Shown: positions 1-7,553, counted from the stretch's first letter. The stretch is 11,219 nucleotides of DNA from Candidatus Eiseniibacteriota bacterium (GCA_025453925.1 JALOPK010000083.1:1-11219); one strand, 5' to 3'. A program made the numbers and translations. Notes: generated by a model from the letters alone, not told the origin.

Positions 1-296
1 ACGGGGATGCGGATGTCGACCGTGTCACCGACTGCCCAGCGGAAGAAGCGGCCGTCAGGATCCTGCTCCACCGGCGCCCATCCGCGGCCGAGGTACCTGT
101 CGATCTCGGGCTGGCCCATGCGAAAACCGGTTTCCTCCGTCACCGACGTCACGACTTGCGGCCACGAGGACAGCTCAATGCGCGTGCGAGGTGTGCTCGG
201 GTGGCAGCCGAGAGCAAAAGCAAGCATTGAAATGGCAACGGCCCCACCGACGTGTCGGCCGTCACGCGCGGGCATCCCTGGAATCCGGCAAAGCAC
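1..296 (-). CDS. Predicted lipoprotein, N-terminal part (cut by the window edge)
   Basis: This reading frame runs off the left edge with 98 codons visible and no stop. I chose the GTG at 296-294 because a strong Shine-Dalgarno AAGGAGG lies 5 bases upstream. An in-frame ATG at 314-312 would include that AAGGAGG inside the gene, and an in-frame ATG at 275-273 would give a more typical lipoprotein signal length. After a basic stretch comes a hydrophobic run (GGAVAISMLAFALGC) with a usable lipobox and Cys31, so outer- or inner-membrane lipid anchoring is likely. The exported part holds the motif GWAPVE about residues 72-77, then GRFFRWAVGD at 82-91. This GW...E...G..FRW pattern resembles a beta-sandwich segment I associate with sulfatase-like and glycosyltransferase-like lipoproteins, but that link is from memory and weak. 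The gene follows the PflX-like gene by 111 bases, with two hairpins between. Function unknown. Confidence 0.65.
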   Translation of the reverse strand, partial: MLCRIPGMPARDGRHVGGAVAISMLAFALGCHPSTPRTRIELSSWPQVVTSVTEETGFRMGQPEIDRYLGRGWAPVEQDPDGRFFRWAVGDTVDIRIP

Positions 297-342
297 GGAA
301 ACCTCCTTCCTCATCCCGCCGGCTTCCGCGGCGGTCGGCGGG

Positions 343-393
343 GCACCGCGATGCGGTGCTTCCCGGAAGACGAACGGCACCGCGATGCGGTGC
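343..393. repeat. Two identical 17-base hairpins in the gap before the lipoprotein gene
   Basis: The sequence GCACCGC-GAT-GCGGTGC occurs at 343-359 and again, identical over all 17 bases, at 377-393, spaced 34 bases apart. Each copy is a perfect 7-base inverted repeat with a 3-base loop. They lie between the stop of the PflX-like gene (408) and the lipoprotein start (296 or 314). Neither is followed by a T-run on the minus strand, so a classical intrinsic terminator is unlikely. They could be a REP-like palindrome pair, an mRNA-stabilising structure or a protein-binding site. Confidence 0.7.
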
Positions 394-407
394 AGTGCAT
401 GCTCCTG

Positions 408-1364
408 CTAGTCCACTAGATGCACCCAGGCGCCGATCTGCCCGCGGGCATCGTTGATCTCGCTGTGAGTTGGCCTCCGCGCGATGCAGCGAACGCGCTC
501 GGCACGAAACTCGGGCCGGTACTGGCCCATGACATTGACCACGCCGGTCCCGTCGGTGATATGATAGAGTGCCCGTCCCCATGCGGCGCTCCCCGCACAC
601 CCGTTGGGCATCACGAGATGACGCACCAGCACGCCGCTGGTCGCGACCCCCCGGTCGCTGAGGCGCAGCGGCCCCACCTGGCGGTGCATCAGACGGATCG
701 CGCGACAGGCCCGGGCGAAGTAGTCGGGTGCACCGCACAGCTCTGCCGCCACCGAGCGGTCGGCGAACTTCGCGTCTGGGAGGTAGATATCGACGATGCC
801 GTCCAGCAACGCAAGTACCTCCAGACTTTCGTAGCCCCCGCAGTTGTAGACCACGGGGATGGAGAGTCCTTCGTCCACCGCCCGCGCCAGCGCAGAAACA
901 AGTTGCGGAACCACATGGGTCGGCGTGACCCAGTTGATGTTCTCCGCTCCCTGGGTCTGGAGTTCGATCATCATGGCCGCGAGCTGGTCTACACCGGCCA
1001 GCTCGCCCTCCCGATGATGGCTGATAGTGTGATTCTGGCAGAACACGCACCCGAGACTGCAGCCCGCGAGAAACACGGTGCCGCTGCCCCCACGGCCCAC
1101 CAGAGCAGCTTCCTCGCCGAAGTGAAGGCCCCAGCTCGCCACGCGGGCAGTGGCGCCGATGCCACAGAATCCGACATCGTCCCGTGCCCGCGCGGCCCCG
1201 CATTCCCGCGGACACAGCACACACGGCGATTGCAGCGCCGCGAGAGCCCTGCCCCGGGCGCGCAGCCCATCCACACCCATTGTCCGGCAGCGGCCTGTCT
1301 CACGCGCGAGTCTACGCTCGGAGTCATCGATTCGGAAGAACTCTGTCATGGAGACACACCGCAC
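408..1364 (-). CDS. PflX-type (COG1313) radical SAM protein
   Basis: This 318-residue protein is a radical SAM enzyme of the COG1313 (PflX) group, whose substrate is not established. The [4Fe-4S]/SAM motif is GCSLGCVFCQN with Cys102, Cys106 and Cys109 (CX3CX2C). Before it lies the family's second cysteine set, CVLCPRECG (Cys48, 51, 55) and FCG (Cys67), which may bind another Fe-S cluster or zinc. Further family hallmarks are HFGEE near residue 81, the GGSGTVF strand just before the radical motif, GGYES near 176, DIYLPDAKF near 192, and GQYRP near 280 close to the C terminus. The length looks complete. Starts are uncertain: GTG at 1364, ATG at 1349 or ATG at 1280 all lack a strong ribosome site; the conserved region begins after residue 40 so all keep the domain. 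It follows greA by 37 bases, so co-transcription is likely. No glycyl-radical enzyme is nearby, so the name PflX should not be read as function. Confidence 0.92.
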   Translation of the reverse strand: MRCVSMTEFFRIDDSERRLARETGRCRTMGVDGLRARGRALAALQSPCVLCPRECGAARARDDVGFCGIGATARVASWGLHFGEEAALVGRGGSGTVFLAGCSLGCVFCQNHTISHHREGELAGVDQLAAMMIELQTQGAENINWVTPTHVVPQLVSALARAVDEGLSIPVVYNCGGYESLEVLALLDGIVDIYLPDAKFADRSVAAELCGAPDYFARACRAIRLMHRQVGPLRLSDRGVATSGVLVRHLVMPNGCAGSAAWGRALYHITDGTGVVNVMGQYRPEFRAERVRCIARRPTHSEINDARGQIGAWVHLVD

Positions 1365-1401
1365 CGGGCGGGCGGCCCCGCTGCGTCACAGGCGACGGAG
1401 G

Positions 1402-3426
1402 TCATGCCGGGGAGCACCACGGCGCGATGGTCCCTATTCGAAACGACCCTGACGCCTGGGGGAGGTCCAGGGCCACGACATCGCCAGGACGTCGTCCGAG
1501 CAGAGGTCGTATCGCCGGGGCTCGATACGAAAACACGCCGACATCCGGATCGCTCTCCCAAGGCCCCAGAATGACGATGCGGGCGGTTTCGTCATCTTTC
1601 CCGACCAAGGTGACCATGCATCCCGGCGACACCGCCGAAGTGTCCACCGTCTCCGGGTTCAGCATGCGGACGCGGGAAAGTTCAGCCTGGATCTCGTCTA
1701 TCCTGGCAAGAATCCGGTCCTGCTGCTCCTTGGCGGCCTTGTATTCGAAGTTCTCCCGGAGATCCCCGTGTGCCTTCGCCTCAGCAATGGCGGCTTTGTT
1801 CTGGGGCAGCTCCACCTTGACCAGTTGCCGGAGCTCGTCCTCTTTGGTGCCCAGGCCTGCCGGGGTGGTGAAGATCAGCTCATGGGACGGTCGAAGCACA
1901 GGGAATCGGGCATACACATCGGTGAGGATCTCCTCCTTGAGACTCACGGGGAGCCGGGCCTCGCTCACGAACCGTAGGAGTGTTTCCGCCTTTTCCCGAG
2001 AGTCTTCCACCGCCCTCTGGAGCACGCGACCCTCAGCGATGAAACTGGTGACGGGGCCGACCAGACCGGACGACTCGTCCAGGAGTCCGACCAGCCGAAT
2101 GGCTCGGTCCAGCGGGGCTCCGGGCAGCGGAAAGCCCTCCTCTGTCTTGCGCACCATCCAGAAGTAGGCCGCCGCCCGCTCCGGAAGGCCGCGGTGCACC
2201 TCCCATCCCAATTCGGTTCTCTCTGCCGTGTTCATTCGCCGGTTCAATGCTTCCCAGTCTGCGGCATTGCCCGACCTGAGGAACAGGTCCTTCCTGACGG
2301 CAGCGGGATCTCCGCGGCCCTCGAGGATGATCATGCCTTCCCTCCGAAGGTCCGCCGACCGAATCGCCAGCACGGTGCCGGTAGGATCTGCTGACCCCTG
2401 GATGAGGTCCTCGGCCTCAGTGCGCGCCTGGTCGTCGCCCAGATTGTCGAGGACGAGGAGCGCCTCCAGGAGGAGCGGCACATTCTTCCTCATGGAACCC
2501 AGCCGTTCGCGAAGCACCCGGCACACACCGTCCAGCAGAGCCGGATCCCGGGCGATCCTGGGTGCGGTCCGCAAGAGATCGGCGTGCGGGAGCGCCTTCA
2601 GTTCGGTGAGCGAGTCCGGAGGGAGGGGTCCTCCTGTCTCGACCCAGCGTATGCGCATGGGCTTGGCCAGGCTGATATGAAGGCGCGGGTCGTCCTTGGC
2701 GTCTGAGCGCGCCTTTGACCACCATGCTGTCCACGCATCTGTCCCGACGACAGGCTCCACCAGCCTCTTGACGTCCTTGAGGTCGGCGTCCCCTCCGAGG
2801 CTTCGCACTGCCAACCCCAGCAGCTCGATCGGCGGAAGAGCAGCCATCACGTCGGATCGGTCTACCGTCATGGCCAGGAGATGATCGGGAGACAGCGGCC
2901 GAAGCGCCCTGAGGGCCATGGCCCATGACATGCGATGCCCCCTGCGTCCAACGAAATCGAGGGCGACTTCTTCCGTGGCCGTCTCGAACTCGACAACCTT
3001 GCCGGCCCCCCACGTATCATGCAGGACATAGGCACCGGAGCGGAGGGCGTCGATTGCCTCGAACCGGTCCCACGCGTCCGCGACGGGGGTCTGGTCGAAT
3101 CCGGCGAAGTCGAGCAGTCGCTGGGCGACCCGCGAATCACTGGAACGGGTCATCAGCAGTCGCCTTACGAGATGCTTGGTTTCCGCATTGGCCGGAGCAA
3201 GTCGAACGGCCTGCCGGAGTGCCACTCCGGCATCGCCATGCCTGCCCCGGGTCAGCAGTTCCCCCGCGAGGAGGTTGAGCAGCTCCACAGACCGCTTGCG
3301 GTCATGCTGCGCGGCAGCCTCTGCCGCATCCATGAATGAGGCCAAATCGACCTGGTCGGATGCCAGGCCCTCCAGCCAGGAATCTTCCAGCCTGTTCCAA
3401 TCCTGTGCGTGGGCAAACTCCTTCAT
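1402..3426 (-). CDS. greA: Long GreA-type transcription factor with large N-terminal extension
   Basis: GreA binds the RNA polymerase secondary channel and stimulates cleavage of backtracked RNA. The 674-residue product carries a full GreA at its C terminus: the coiled-coil domain about 525-590 with HGDLRENFEY at 553-562, where Asp555 and Glu558 match the acidic tip residues of E. coli GreA (D41, E44), and the FKBP-like C-terminal domain about 596-673 (ILGPWESDP, LLGRRPGDVV). E. coli GreA is about 158 residues, so about 520 are extra. Residues 45-92 look TPR-like, residues 130-185 contain YVLHDTWGAGKVVEF and a DFVGRRGH stretch, and the rest is helical. I recall a similarly long GreA in Chlamydiae. 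The ATG at 3426 overlaps the upstream TGA (ATGA) and has GGGGAG about 10 bases upstream, which points to translational coupling with the UbiA gene. The intact acidic tip suggests the cleavage role is kept; the extension's role is unknown. Confidence 0.93.
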   Translation of the reverse strand: MKEFAHAQDWNRLEDSWLEGLASDQVDLASFMDAAEAAAQHDRKRSVELLNLLAGELLTRGRHGDAGVALRQAVRLAPANAETKHLVRRLLMTRSSDSRVAQRLLDFAGFDQTPVADAWDRFEAIDALRSGAYVLHDTWGAGKVVEFETATEEVALDFVGRRGHRMSWAMALRALRPLSPDHLLAMTVDRSDVMAALPPIELLGLAVRSLGGDADLKDVKRLVEPVVGTDAWTAWWSKARSDAKDDPRLHISLAKPMRIRWVETGGPLPPDSLTELKALPHADLLRTAPRIARDPALLDGVCRVLRERLGSMRKNVPLLLEALLVLDNLGDDQARTEAEDLIQGSADPTGTVLAIRSADLRREGMIILEGRGDPAAVRKDLFLRSGNAADWEALNRRMNTAERTELGWEVHRGLPERAAAYFWMVRKTEEGFPLPGAPLDRAIRLVGLLDESSGLVGPVTSFIAEGRVLQRAVEDSREKAETLLRFVSEARLPVSLKEEILTDVYARFPVLRPSHELIFTTPAGLGTKEDELRQLVKVELPQNKAAIAEAKAHGDLRENFEYKAAKEQQDRILARIDEIQAELSRVRMLNPETVDTSAVSPGCMVTLVGKDDETARIVILGPWESDPDVGVFSYRAPAIRPLLGRRPGDVVALDLPQASGSFRIGTIAPWCSPA

Positions 3427-5603
3427 CTGGGATTCTCTCCCCTTTCACGTGACCATTCCATCCACACCGCCCTCACATACTCGACGTCGCGCTTCAGCTC
3501 CGGCGAGCCGGGATCCAACGCCTGTGCCCTGACGATAGCGTCCAGGGCTTCCCGTGGCGTACCACCGGCCAGTTTCTCTCGCGCCAGCTCGGCCCACACT
3601 TCGGCACTGGCCGGCCACCTGCGGACACCGCGCATGCGCAATGCGTCTGCGACTTCGCTCATTCCAAGCTCATCAGCCTGGCGTGCGCCGATCGCCAGCA
3701 GGCTGCCATCTTCCCTTCCCCCTGCCAGCGCACCCTGAAACGCGTGGCGCCATTCCGGCGCGTGGCCCAGCCGCACGAGGGGTTCCAGCATCGCCGCGGC
3801 GGCAAGGCCCGTGCAGACCCCGGATGCCGCGGCAGCGCGCAGCAGGCCGACGGCCTGGATCGGTTCCAGATCACGGGCCACCTCAGGCATCAGCCAGGGA
3901 TACGATCCCGCCAGCGGCCAGGCAGCCTTCAACGCCGCTGAGGCATCACCGCCGGGGCACCAGCCCGAGAGGGTGCGCACGGCATCCTCGGGATGGCGCG
4001 GAGCCCGGGGACCGCAGAGTTCGGGTATGAGCCTGCGGGAGCGGTCGGCCCAATCGTCGTCGACTGCGGTGCCGGCGGCGACGCCCGCCACGCCCGCCAG
4101 CAGCGCGAAGAGCGCGATGGGTTCCGACCATCTGCGGCCGACCGCCACCGCAACGGCGCACGCCACCCCGAGCACGATGCCGACCACGCGCAGCGTGCTC
4201 ATGCCGGCGAGGAACGGAAACGCCGCGAACGCACAAAGCGACCCTCCCGCCAGCACGGGAGTCGCCTTCCTCCCCAGCATCACCGGGAGGCTCATCACGC
4301 CCGCCCTGCGGTCGGCTGCTTCATCTGCGATATCCTTCACGCCGAATCCGAGAAAGAACGACAACCAGAGAGAGCCGAGGAGGCGGCCGGGGACCACGCG
4401 AAACACCCACTCCCGCGCGAGCACGGCGCCGCCCGCGGCGACTGCCAGCACCGCGGCAGTCGCCACGACGCCGGTGCTCAGCACCGGTAGTCGTTTGAGC
4501 CGCAGGGGCTCCCAGGAGTAGAGCGCCGCCAGCGCGAGCTGCGTGAGAAGGATGAGAAACACCGCGTACTGGACGCAAAGCGCCAGGGCCAGCCCCGTCA
4601 CCGCCAGCACGGGCCAGAGGGTACGTCCAACCCGAGGGTCCATTCCCTCCCTGAGCATCCTCCGCTTGGGCCCCGCGTCGTCCCACGGGGCGTCGGCCAG
4701 ATCGTTCGCCACGGCGGCGGACTGGAAGCATGCGACCTCTGCCAGCAGGAGTCCCAGTAGTGACAGCCAGTCGCCCGGCAGGGTGAATGCCTTGTCCATC
4801 CAGGGCCGCTGGAGCACCAGCGCGATCCAGACCCCAAGCCCCGCGAGACCGGCGTACACGATGCTGCGGAGCCAGCGGAACCCGCGAAACCACGCGGCGA
4901 GCGAGCGCCCGTCGGCCCGGCTCCAGACGACACAACACAGCAGCAGGCTCAGCGAGAGGTAGACGATCCCGAGCCGATGGCTCTGAAGGTTGCCGAACCC
5001 GCCGGAGTCCATCCATCCCTCGCGGCCGACACCGCCCAGAGCGGGCGCGCTGCCCAGGGCAAGGAGCCCGGCAAAAGCGGTGGCGGCGGCGGTCAACCCC
5101 CGCACCGCGCCCCGCCACGTGCCGACATAGACCAGAATGCCGACGCATGCCGCCAGTATCTCTGCCCGCATCCCCGGCGTGACCCCGGGCAATTGCCGCA
5201 GGGTCGGCGCGAAGAACCCCCGGAGTACGGTCCCGATGTCCGCAGCCGTGCCCAGGTAGCCCAGATCATAGCCTCGTCCGCCCGAGACAATGGCGTCCAG
5301 CACAGGGGGAAGCAGGGTCACGGGCCAAACCTTGCTGATGGTGGTGGCCACGGCCCCGACGGTCCTGCCGGACCACCCGTGCACGATGAGAATGAGAAGG
5401 AGAAACGCAGCGACGTAAAACGCCGGGAAGTGGATGAACAGCATCGCCTGGGAGACGCCCGGTACCGCCCGCACACCCAGCAGGTGGTCGCTCTCCATCA
5501 CCCCCTCCAGAATGCCCCGGAGGAAGATCGTCATGGCCACGAGTCCGGCGAGCCCCCGCCAGGAGCCGGTGGGCGTCTCCCACCGGAGGAGGAGGCCTTT
5601 CAT
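3423..5603 (-). CDS. UbiA-family prenyltransferase with extra N-terminal membrane region and C-terminal TPR-like tail
   Basis: UbiA enzymes move prenyl chains onto aromatic, sugar or lipid acceptors inside the membrane. From the ATG at 5603 the product has 726 residues, over twice the usual 280-320. The first Asp-rich motif is NDLADAPWDD (Asn300, Asp301, Asp304, Asp308), the second is KDIADEAADRRAG (Lys423, Asp424, Asp427, Asp431) followed by SLPVMLG, and YSWEPLRLKRLP at 362-373 also fits the family, so the core at about 245-510 looks active. Before it, residues 15-230 hold several additional hydrophobic segments unlike a plain UbiA. After it, residues 515-726 are soluble and Ala-rich with a TPR-like end near 655-710. 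The open frame extends upstream to 5843, but that part is Arg-rich, overlaps the neighbouring gene and is not protein-like; MKGLLLRWE is the natural start, with GGAG 5 bases upstream. Its TGA overlaps greA by ATGA. The acceptor substrate cannot be told. Confidence 0.9.
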   Translation of the reverse strand: MKGLLLRWETPTGSWRGLAGLVAMTIFLRGILEGVMESDHLLGVRAVPGVSQAMLFIHFPAFYVAAFLLLILIVHGWSGRTVGAVATTISKVWPVTLLPPVLDAIVSGGRGYDLGYLGTAADIGTVLRGFFAPTLRQLPGVTPGMRAEILAACVGILVYVGTWRGAVRGLTAAATAFAGLLALGSAPALGGVGREGWMDSGGFGNLQSHRLGIVYLSLSLLLCCVVWSRADGRSLAAWFRGFRWLRSIVYAGLAGLGVWIALVLQRPWMDKAFTLPGDWLSLLGLLLAEVACFQSAAVANDLADAPWDDAGPKRRMLREGMDPRVGRTLWPVLAVTGLALALCVQYAVFLILLTQLALAALYSWEPLRLKRLPVLSTGVVATAAVLAVAAGGAVLAREWVFRVVPGRLLGSLWLSFFLGFGVKDIADEAADRRAGVMSLPVMLGRKATPVLAGGSLCAFAAFPFLAGMSTLRVVGIVLGVACAVAVAVGRRWSEPIALFALLAGVAGVAAGTAVDDDWADRSRRLIPELCGPRAPRHPEDAVRTLSGWCPGGDASAALKAAWPLAGSYPWLMPEVARDLEPIQAVGLLRAAAASGVCTGLAAAAMLEPLVRLGHAPEWRHAFQGALAGGREDGSLLAIGARQADELGMSEVADALRMRGVRRWPASAEVWAELAREKLAGGTPREALDAIVRAQALDPGSPELKRDVEYVRAVWMEWSRERGENPR

Positions 5604-5635
5604 GACGGCTCCGCGAGCCGCACGACGCGAGTCAT
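5600..5635 (-). promoter_or_regulatory. Possible leader ORF and ribosome-site hairpin before the UbiA gene
   Basis: A perfect inverted repeat, CGGCTC-GCG-GAGCCG as read on the minus strand (5620-5606), ends 2 bases before the UbiA-gene ATG (5603). It takes up the only good ribosome site, GGAG, in its loop and 3' arm. An 11-codon frame (MTRVVRLAEPS, 5635-5600) runs through the hairpin and its TGA overlaps the ATG as ATGA. Translating it would open the hairpin. The leader has no clear ribosome site of its own, so it may be chance. Confidence 0.3.
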
Positions 5636-5655
5636 CGGGGCGCCGGCGCGGAACT

Positions 5656-5675
5656 CCGCGGCGTGAGAGCCGCGG
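5656..5675. other. GC-rich hairpin in the gap before the UbiA gene
   Basis: CCGCGG-CGTGAGAG-CCGCGG forms a 6-base perfect stem with an 8-base loop, in the 94-base gap between the stop of the small membrane protein (5698) and the UbiA start (5603). No T-run follows on the minus strand. It may mark an mRNA processing or pausing point, or be chance in GC-rich DNA. Confidence 0.3.
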
Positions 5676-5697
5676 GACGCGCGACCGGCTGATCCCG

Positions 5698-6336
5698 TCA
5701 TTCCGCTCGATGGGTCCCTGTAGGGGAAGAGACGGCCCACACGGCCGACGCTGCAAGAAGAGGAACTGCCGCGAGAAGCAGCACCGCAGGCAGGGCGGCG
5801 CCCGGGGGCAGCACCGGCGCGACCCGCGCATCGAGCCAGGCAACGAACGCGGTGTGCGCGGACGATCCCAGCGCGTGGTAGCGGTACATCACCGGGCGTT
5901 CCTGAGGCACACCCGGGCCGGGGACCGGCCTGCAGTTGAGGAGCACCGCGGTGCCCTCAGCGCCGGCGCTGATCCTCCCCTGCACGGTGGCCATCGGGGC
6001 GAGGTTCAGGGGGGGGAACCGACCGAACAGCTCCCCGCGCCGGGGCATCAACCGCGCCGTAGCGAGAACCGCCCCCTCAGGCACCGAGACCAGGTCCAGC
6101 CGCAGGTCCGGAAGATTGCGCCCGGGGAGAAACTCCAGGCTAAGACCCGTGAGCCCCGATTGGGAGACCCGCAGGAAGAACTGGGCGACGGATCCGGGAC
6201 GCAGGGTGCAAGGCAGTCGCGAGGCCTCGGCGCGCACGCGCCAGTCGACCGATGCGACGAACTGCAGCAGGAACCAGATGCCCGCCGCCGCCACGGCGAG
6301 AGCCGCGAGGCGGGGAGCAGACTTGCTCAATGCCAT
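5698..6336 (-). CDS. Small two-anchor membrane protein with exported beta-rich domain
   Basis: This 212-residue protein has a hydrophobic segment at about 9-30 and another at about 178-202, with the part between predicted outside the membrane. The outer part (about 45-170) reads as alternating strands: VAQFFLRVSQSGLTGLSLEF, then LDLVSVPEGAVLATARL and LNLAPMATVQGRISAG. This matches the general pattern (Q.F ... gLt.i.l ... L.d ... a) of the sugar-binding-like exported domain found at the end of many GT-C/DUF2142 membrane proteins. The ATG at 6336 overlaps the upstream gene by 10 bases, so the two are probably translationally coupled and may act as one unit. An upstream extension of this frame to 6696 exists but overlaps the neighbour and is Gly/Arg-rich noise. 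No enzyme motif is visible. That this is a gene is well supported; the role is inferred. Confidence 0.8.
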   Translation of the reverse strand: MALSKSAPRLAALAVAAAGIWFLLQFVASVDWRVRAEASRLPCTLRPGSVAQFFLRVSQSGLTGLSLEFLPGRNLPDLRLDLVSVPEGAVLATARLMPRRGELFGRFPPLNLAPMATVQGRISAGAEGTAVLLNCRPVPGPGVPQERPVMYRYHALGSSAHTAFVAWLDARVAPVLPPGAALPAVLLLAAVPLLAASAVWAVSSPTGTHRAE

Positions 6337-7553
6337 TGGTAGAGCCTCGGCATGACCCAGGCGATCAGCGTCGCCCAGTCGAGCACCATCACCGCGGCCA
6401 GAACCGCAACCCTCGACACGTTGCTCGTGCAGACTGCCGCCAGGCCCATAGCGCCGGCGACGGCCATCAGGGGGGCAATGGAGAGCGAGCCTACGCCGGA
6501 TGCCGGCGCCCGCCAGAAACTCACCAGGCACACCACTGCCGCGGCCGATATGGGAAGCGCGAGAGATCCTTCCCCGGCGCGGGCCACTCGCACCAGCCCC
6601 GCGAGGGCAACCAGGACCACTATCCCCCATCCGGTGAGGATACCGCATGGCGCCGGATGCAGCTCGGCTGGCGCGGCGAACAGCCATGCCCGCCACCCTG
6701 GCGGAGAGGCCTCAGGGAACTCGAAGGTCAGCATCCTGAATGCCCAGAGGGCCAGTCCGAGCAGGCTCAGAGCAATGGCGGCCAGACGCGCGCCACGATG
6801 CAGCGCCCCTCGCGGACAGGCCCGTGCAGCAGCGAGCGCGACCAGGGTTGCCAGGCATGCTGCTGCACCCTGGGGATGGATCGAGGAGATCGCCAGGCCG
6901 GCCAGCGCGGCCCAGAGCGCCGCCCACCAGGCCTGTCGCATGACCTGCACGACGCAGAACACCCACCCGGCCCACAACGCCGCCAGCAGCGGGGACGGGC
7001 CTAAGGTGGCGGCGCCGAAACCGGCCGGGGGGCCGAACATGATCAGGGCCATGCCCGTCACGGGTATGAACCCATCCCCCGGAAGCCCGGCCCGGAGCGC
7101 GCCGGAGGTCAGCAGCGCGGCAAGGACTAAGAGCCCGATACCCAGAGCCCGAAGCATGATCCAGCGCCATCGAAAGTCGATGCCCCGCAGACCCCGGAGC
7201 ACCCGACCCGCCAGCTCATGGTAGGTCGATCGGGACGTAGCCGAGAGGTCTCCTGGCACGAGCACCGTATCATCCAGCCCGGAGAGGGTCTCGTCCAGCT
7301 TCCTCCGGTCGCCGTCGCTCCGCACCGGCAGCCGGCCCGATTCCATCCGGGAGAACCGCGCCAGTTCGGCAAGGTCTTTGGGGACGAGGGGCCGGAGGCT
7401 CTGATCCGAGGTCAGATCGGCCCGGGCGATGGCCCCATACTGGGCATTCTCATCGGGGAGCGAGCCGGGGGGCAGCCAGAGCGCCCATGCCGCCTGCTTC
7501 GCCACGGCGGCCACCAGCACCAACGCTCCGAGGCGACGCACGGAGAGGCTCAT
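6327..7553 (-). CDS. Polytopic membrane protein of GT-C/DUF2142 type, possible glycosyltransferase
   Basis: The product has 408 residues and about ten hydrophobic segments. After the first segment (8-27) comes LPPGSLPDENAQY, with Pro33-Asp34-Glu35. A PDE motif in the first exported loop is typical of GT-C enzymes and of DUF2142 proteins, where the acidic pair helps bind the polyprenyl-phosphate sugar donor. A soluble loop (about 45-115) ends in YHELAGRVLRGLRG, which corresponds to the 'YY..a....r' helix before the second membrane segment in this superfamily. The rest is a regular array of helices, with a conserved-looking GPPAGFGAATLGPSPLLAALWAG-like region (174-196, given by position). The usual exported C-terminal domain is missing here and seems to be supplied by the overlapping next gene. 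The ATG at 7553 has AGGAG about 10 bases upstream, and an in-frame stop lies just before it. The family assignment is fair; sugar and acceptor are unknown. Confidence 0.72.
   Translation of the reverse strand: MSLSVRRLGALVLVAAVAKQAAWALWLPPGSLPDENAQYGAIARADLTSDQSLRPLVPKDLAELARFSRMESGRLPVRSDGDRRKLDETLSGLDDTVLVPGDLSATSRSTYHELAGRVLRGLRGIDFRWRWIMLRALGIGLLVLAALLTSGALRAGLPGDGFIPVTGMALIMFGPPAGFGAATLGPSPLLAALWAGWVFCVVQVMRQAWWAALWAALAGLAISSIHPQGAAACLATLVALAAARACPRGALHRGARLAAIALSLLGLALWAFRMLTFEFPEASPPGWRAWLFAAPAELHPAPCGILTGWGIVVLVALAGLVRVARAGEGSLALPISAAAVVCLVSFWRAPASGVGSLSIAPLMAVAGAMGLAAVCTSNVSRVAVLAAVMVLDWATLIAWVMPRLYQWH

Noticed and set aside
311-400. 29-codon minus-strand frame starting right after the PflX-like stop and ending on ATGA
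   Set aside because: The AGGAG before it is only one base from the ATG, the peptide is Arg/Pro/Ser-rich, and it just reads through the twin hairpins.
420-1574. Long plus-strand frame of 384 codons opposite the PflX-like gene
   Set aside because: It is the complement of a well-supported gene, His/Arg/Pro-rich, and has no recognisable motif; such antisense frames are expected at this GC content.
5604-5843. Upstream 80-codon extension of the UbiA frame
   Set aside because: It overlaps the preceding gene, is Arg/Pro/Cys-rich, and the ribosome site and membrane-protein character begin at 5603.
6337-6696. Upstream 120-codon extension of the small membrane protein frame
   Set aside because: It lies within the GT-C-type gene and is Gly/Arg-rich; the natural start MALSKS at 6336 fits the overlap with the upstream stop.
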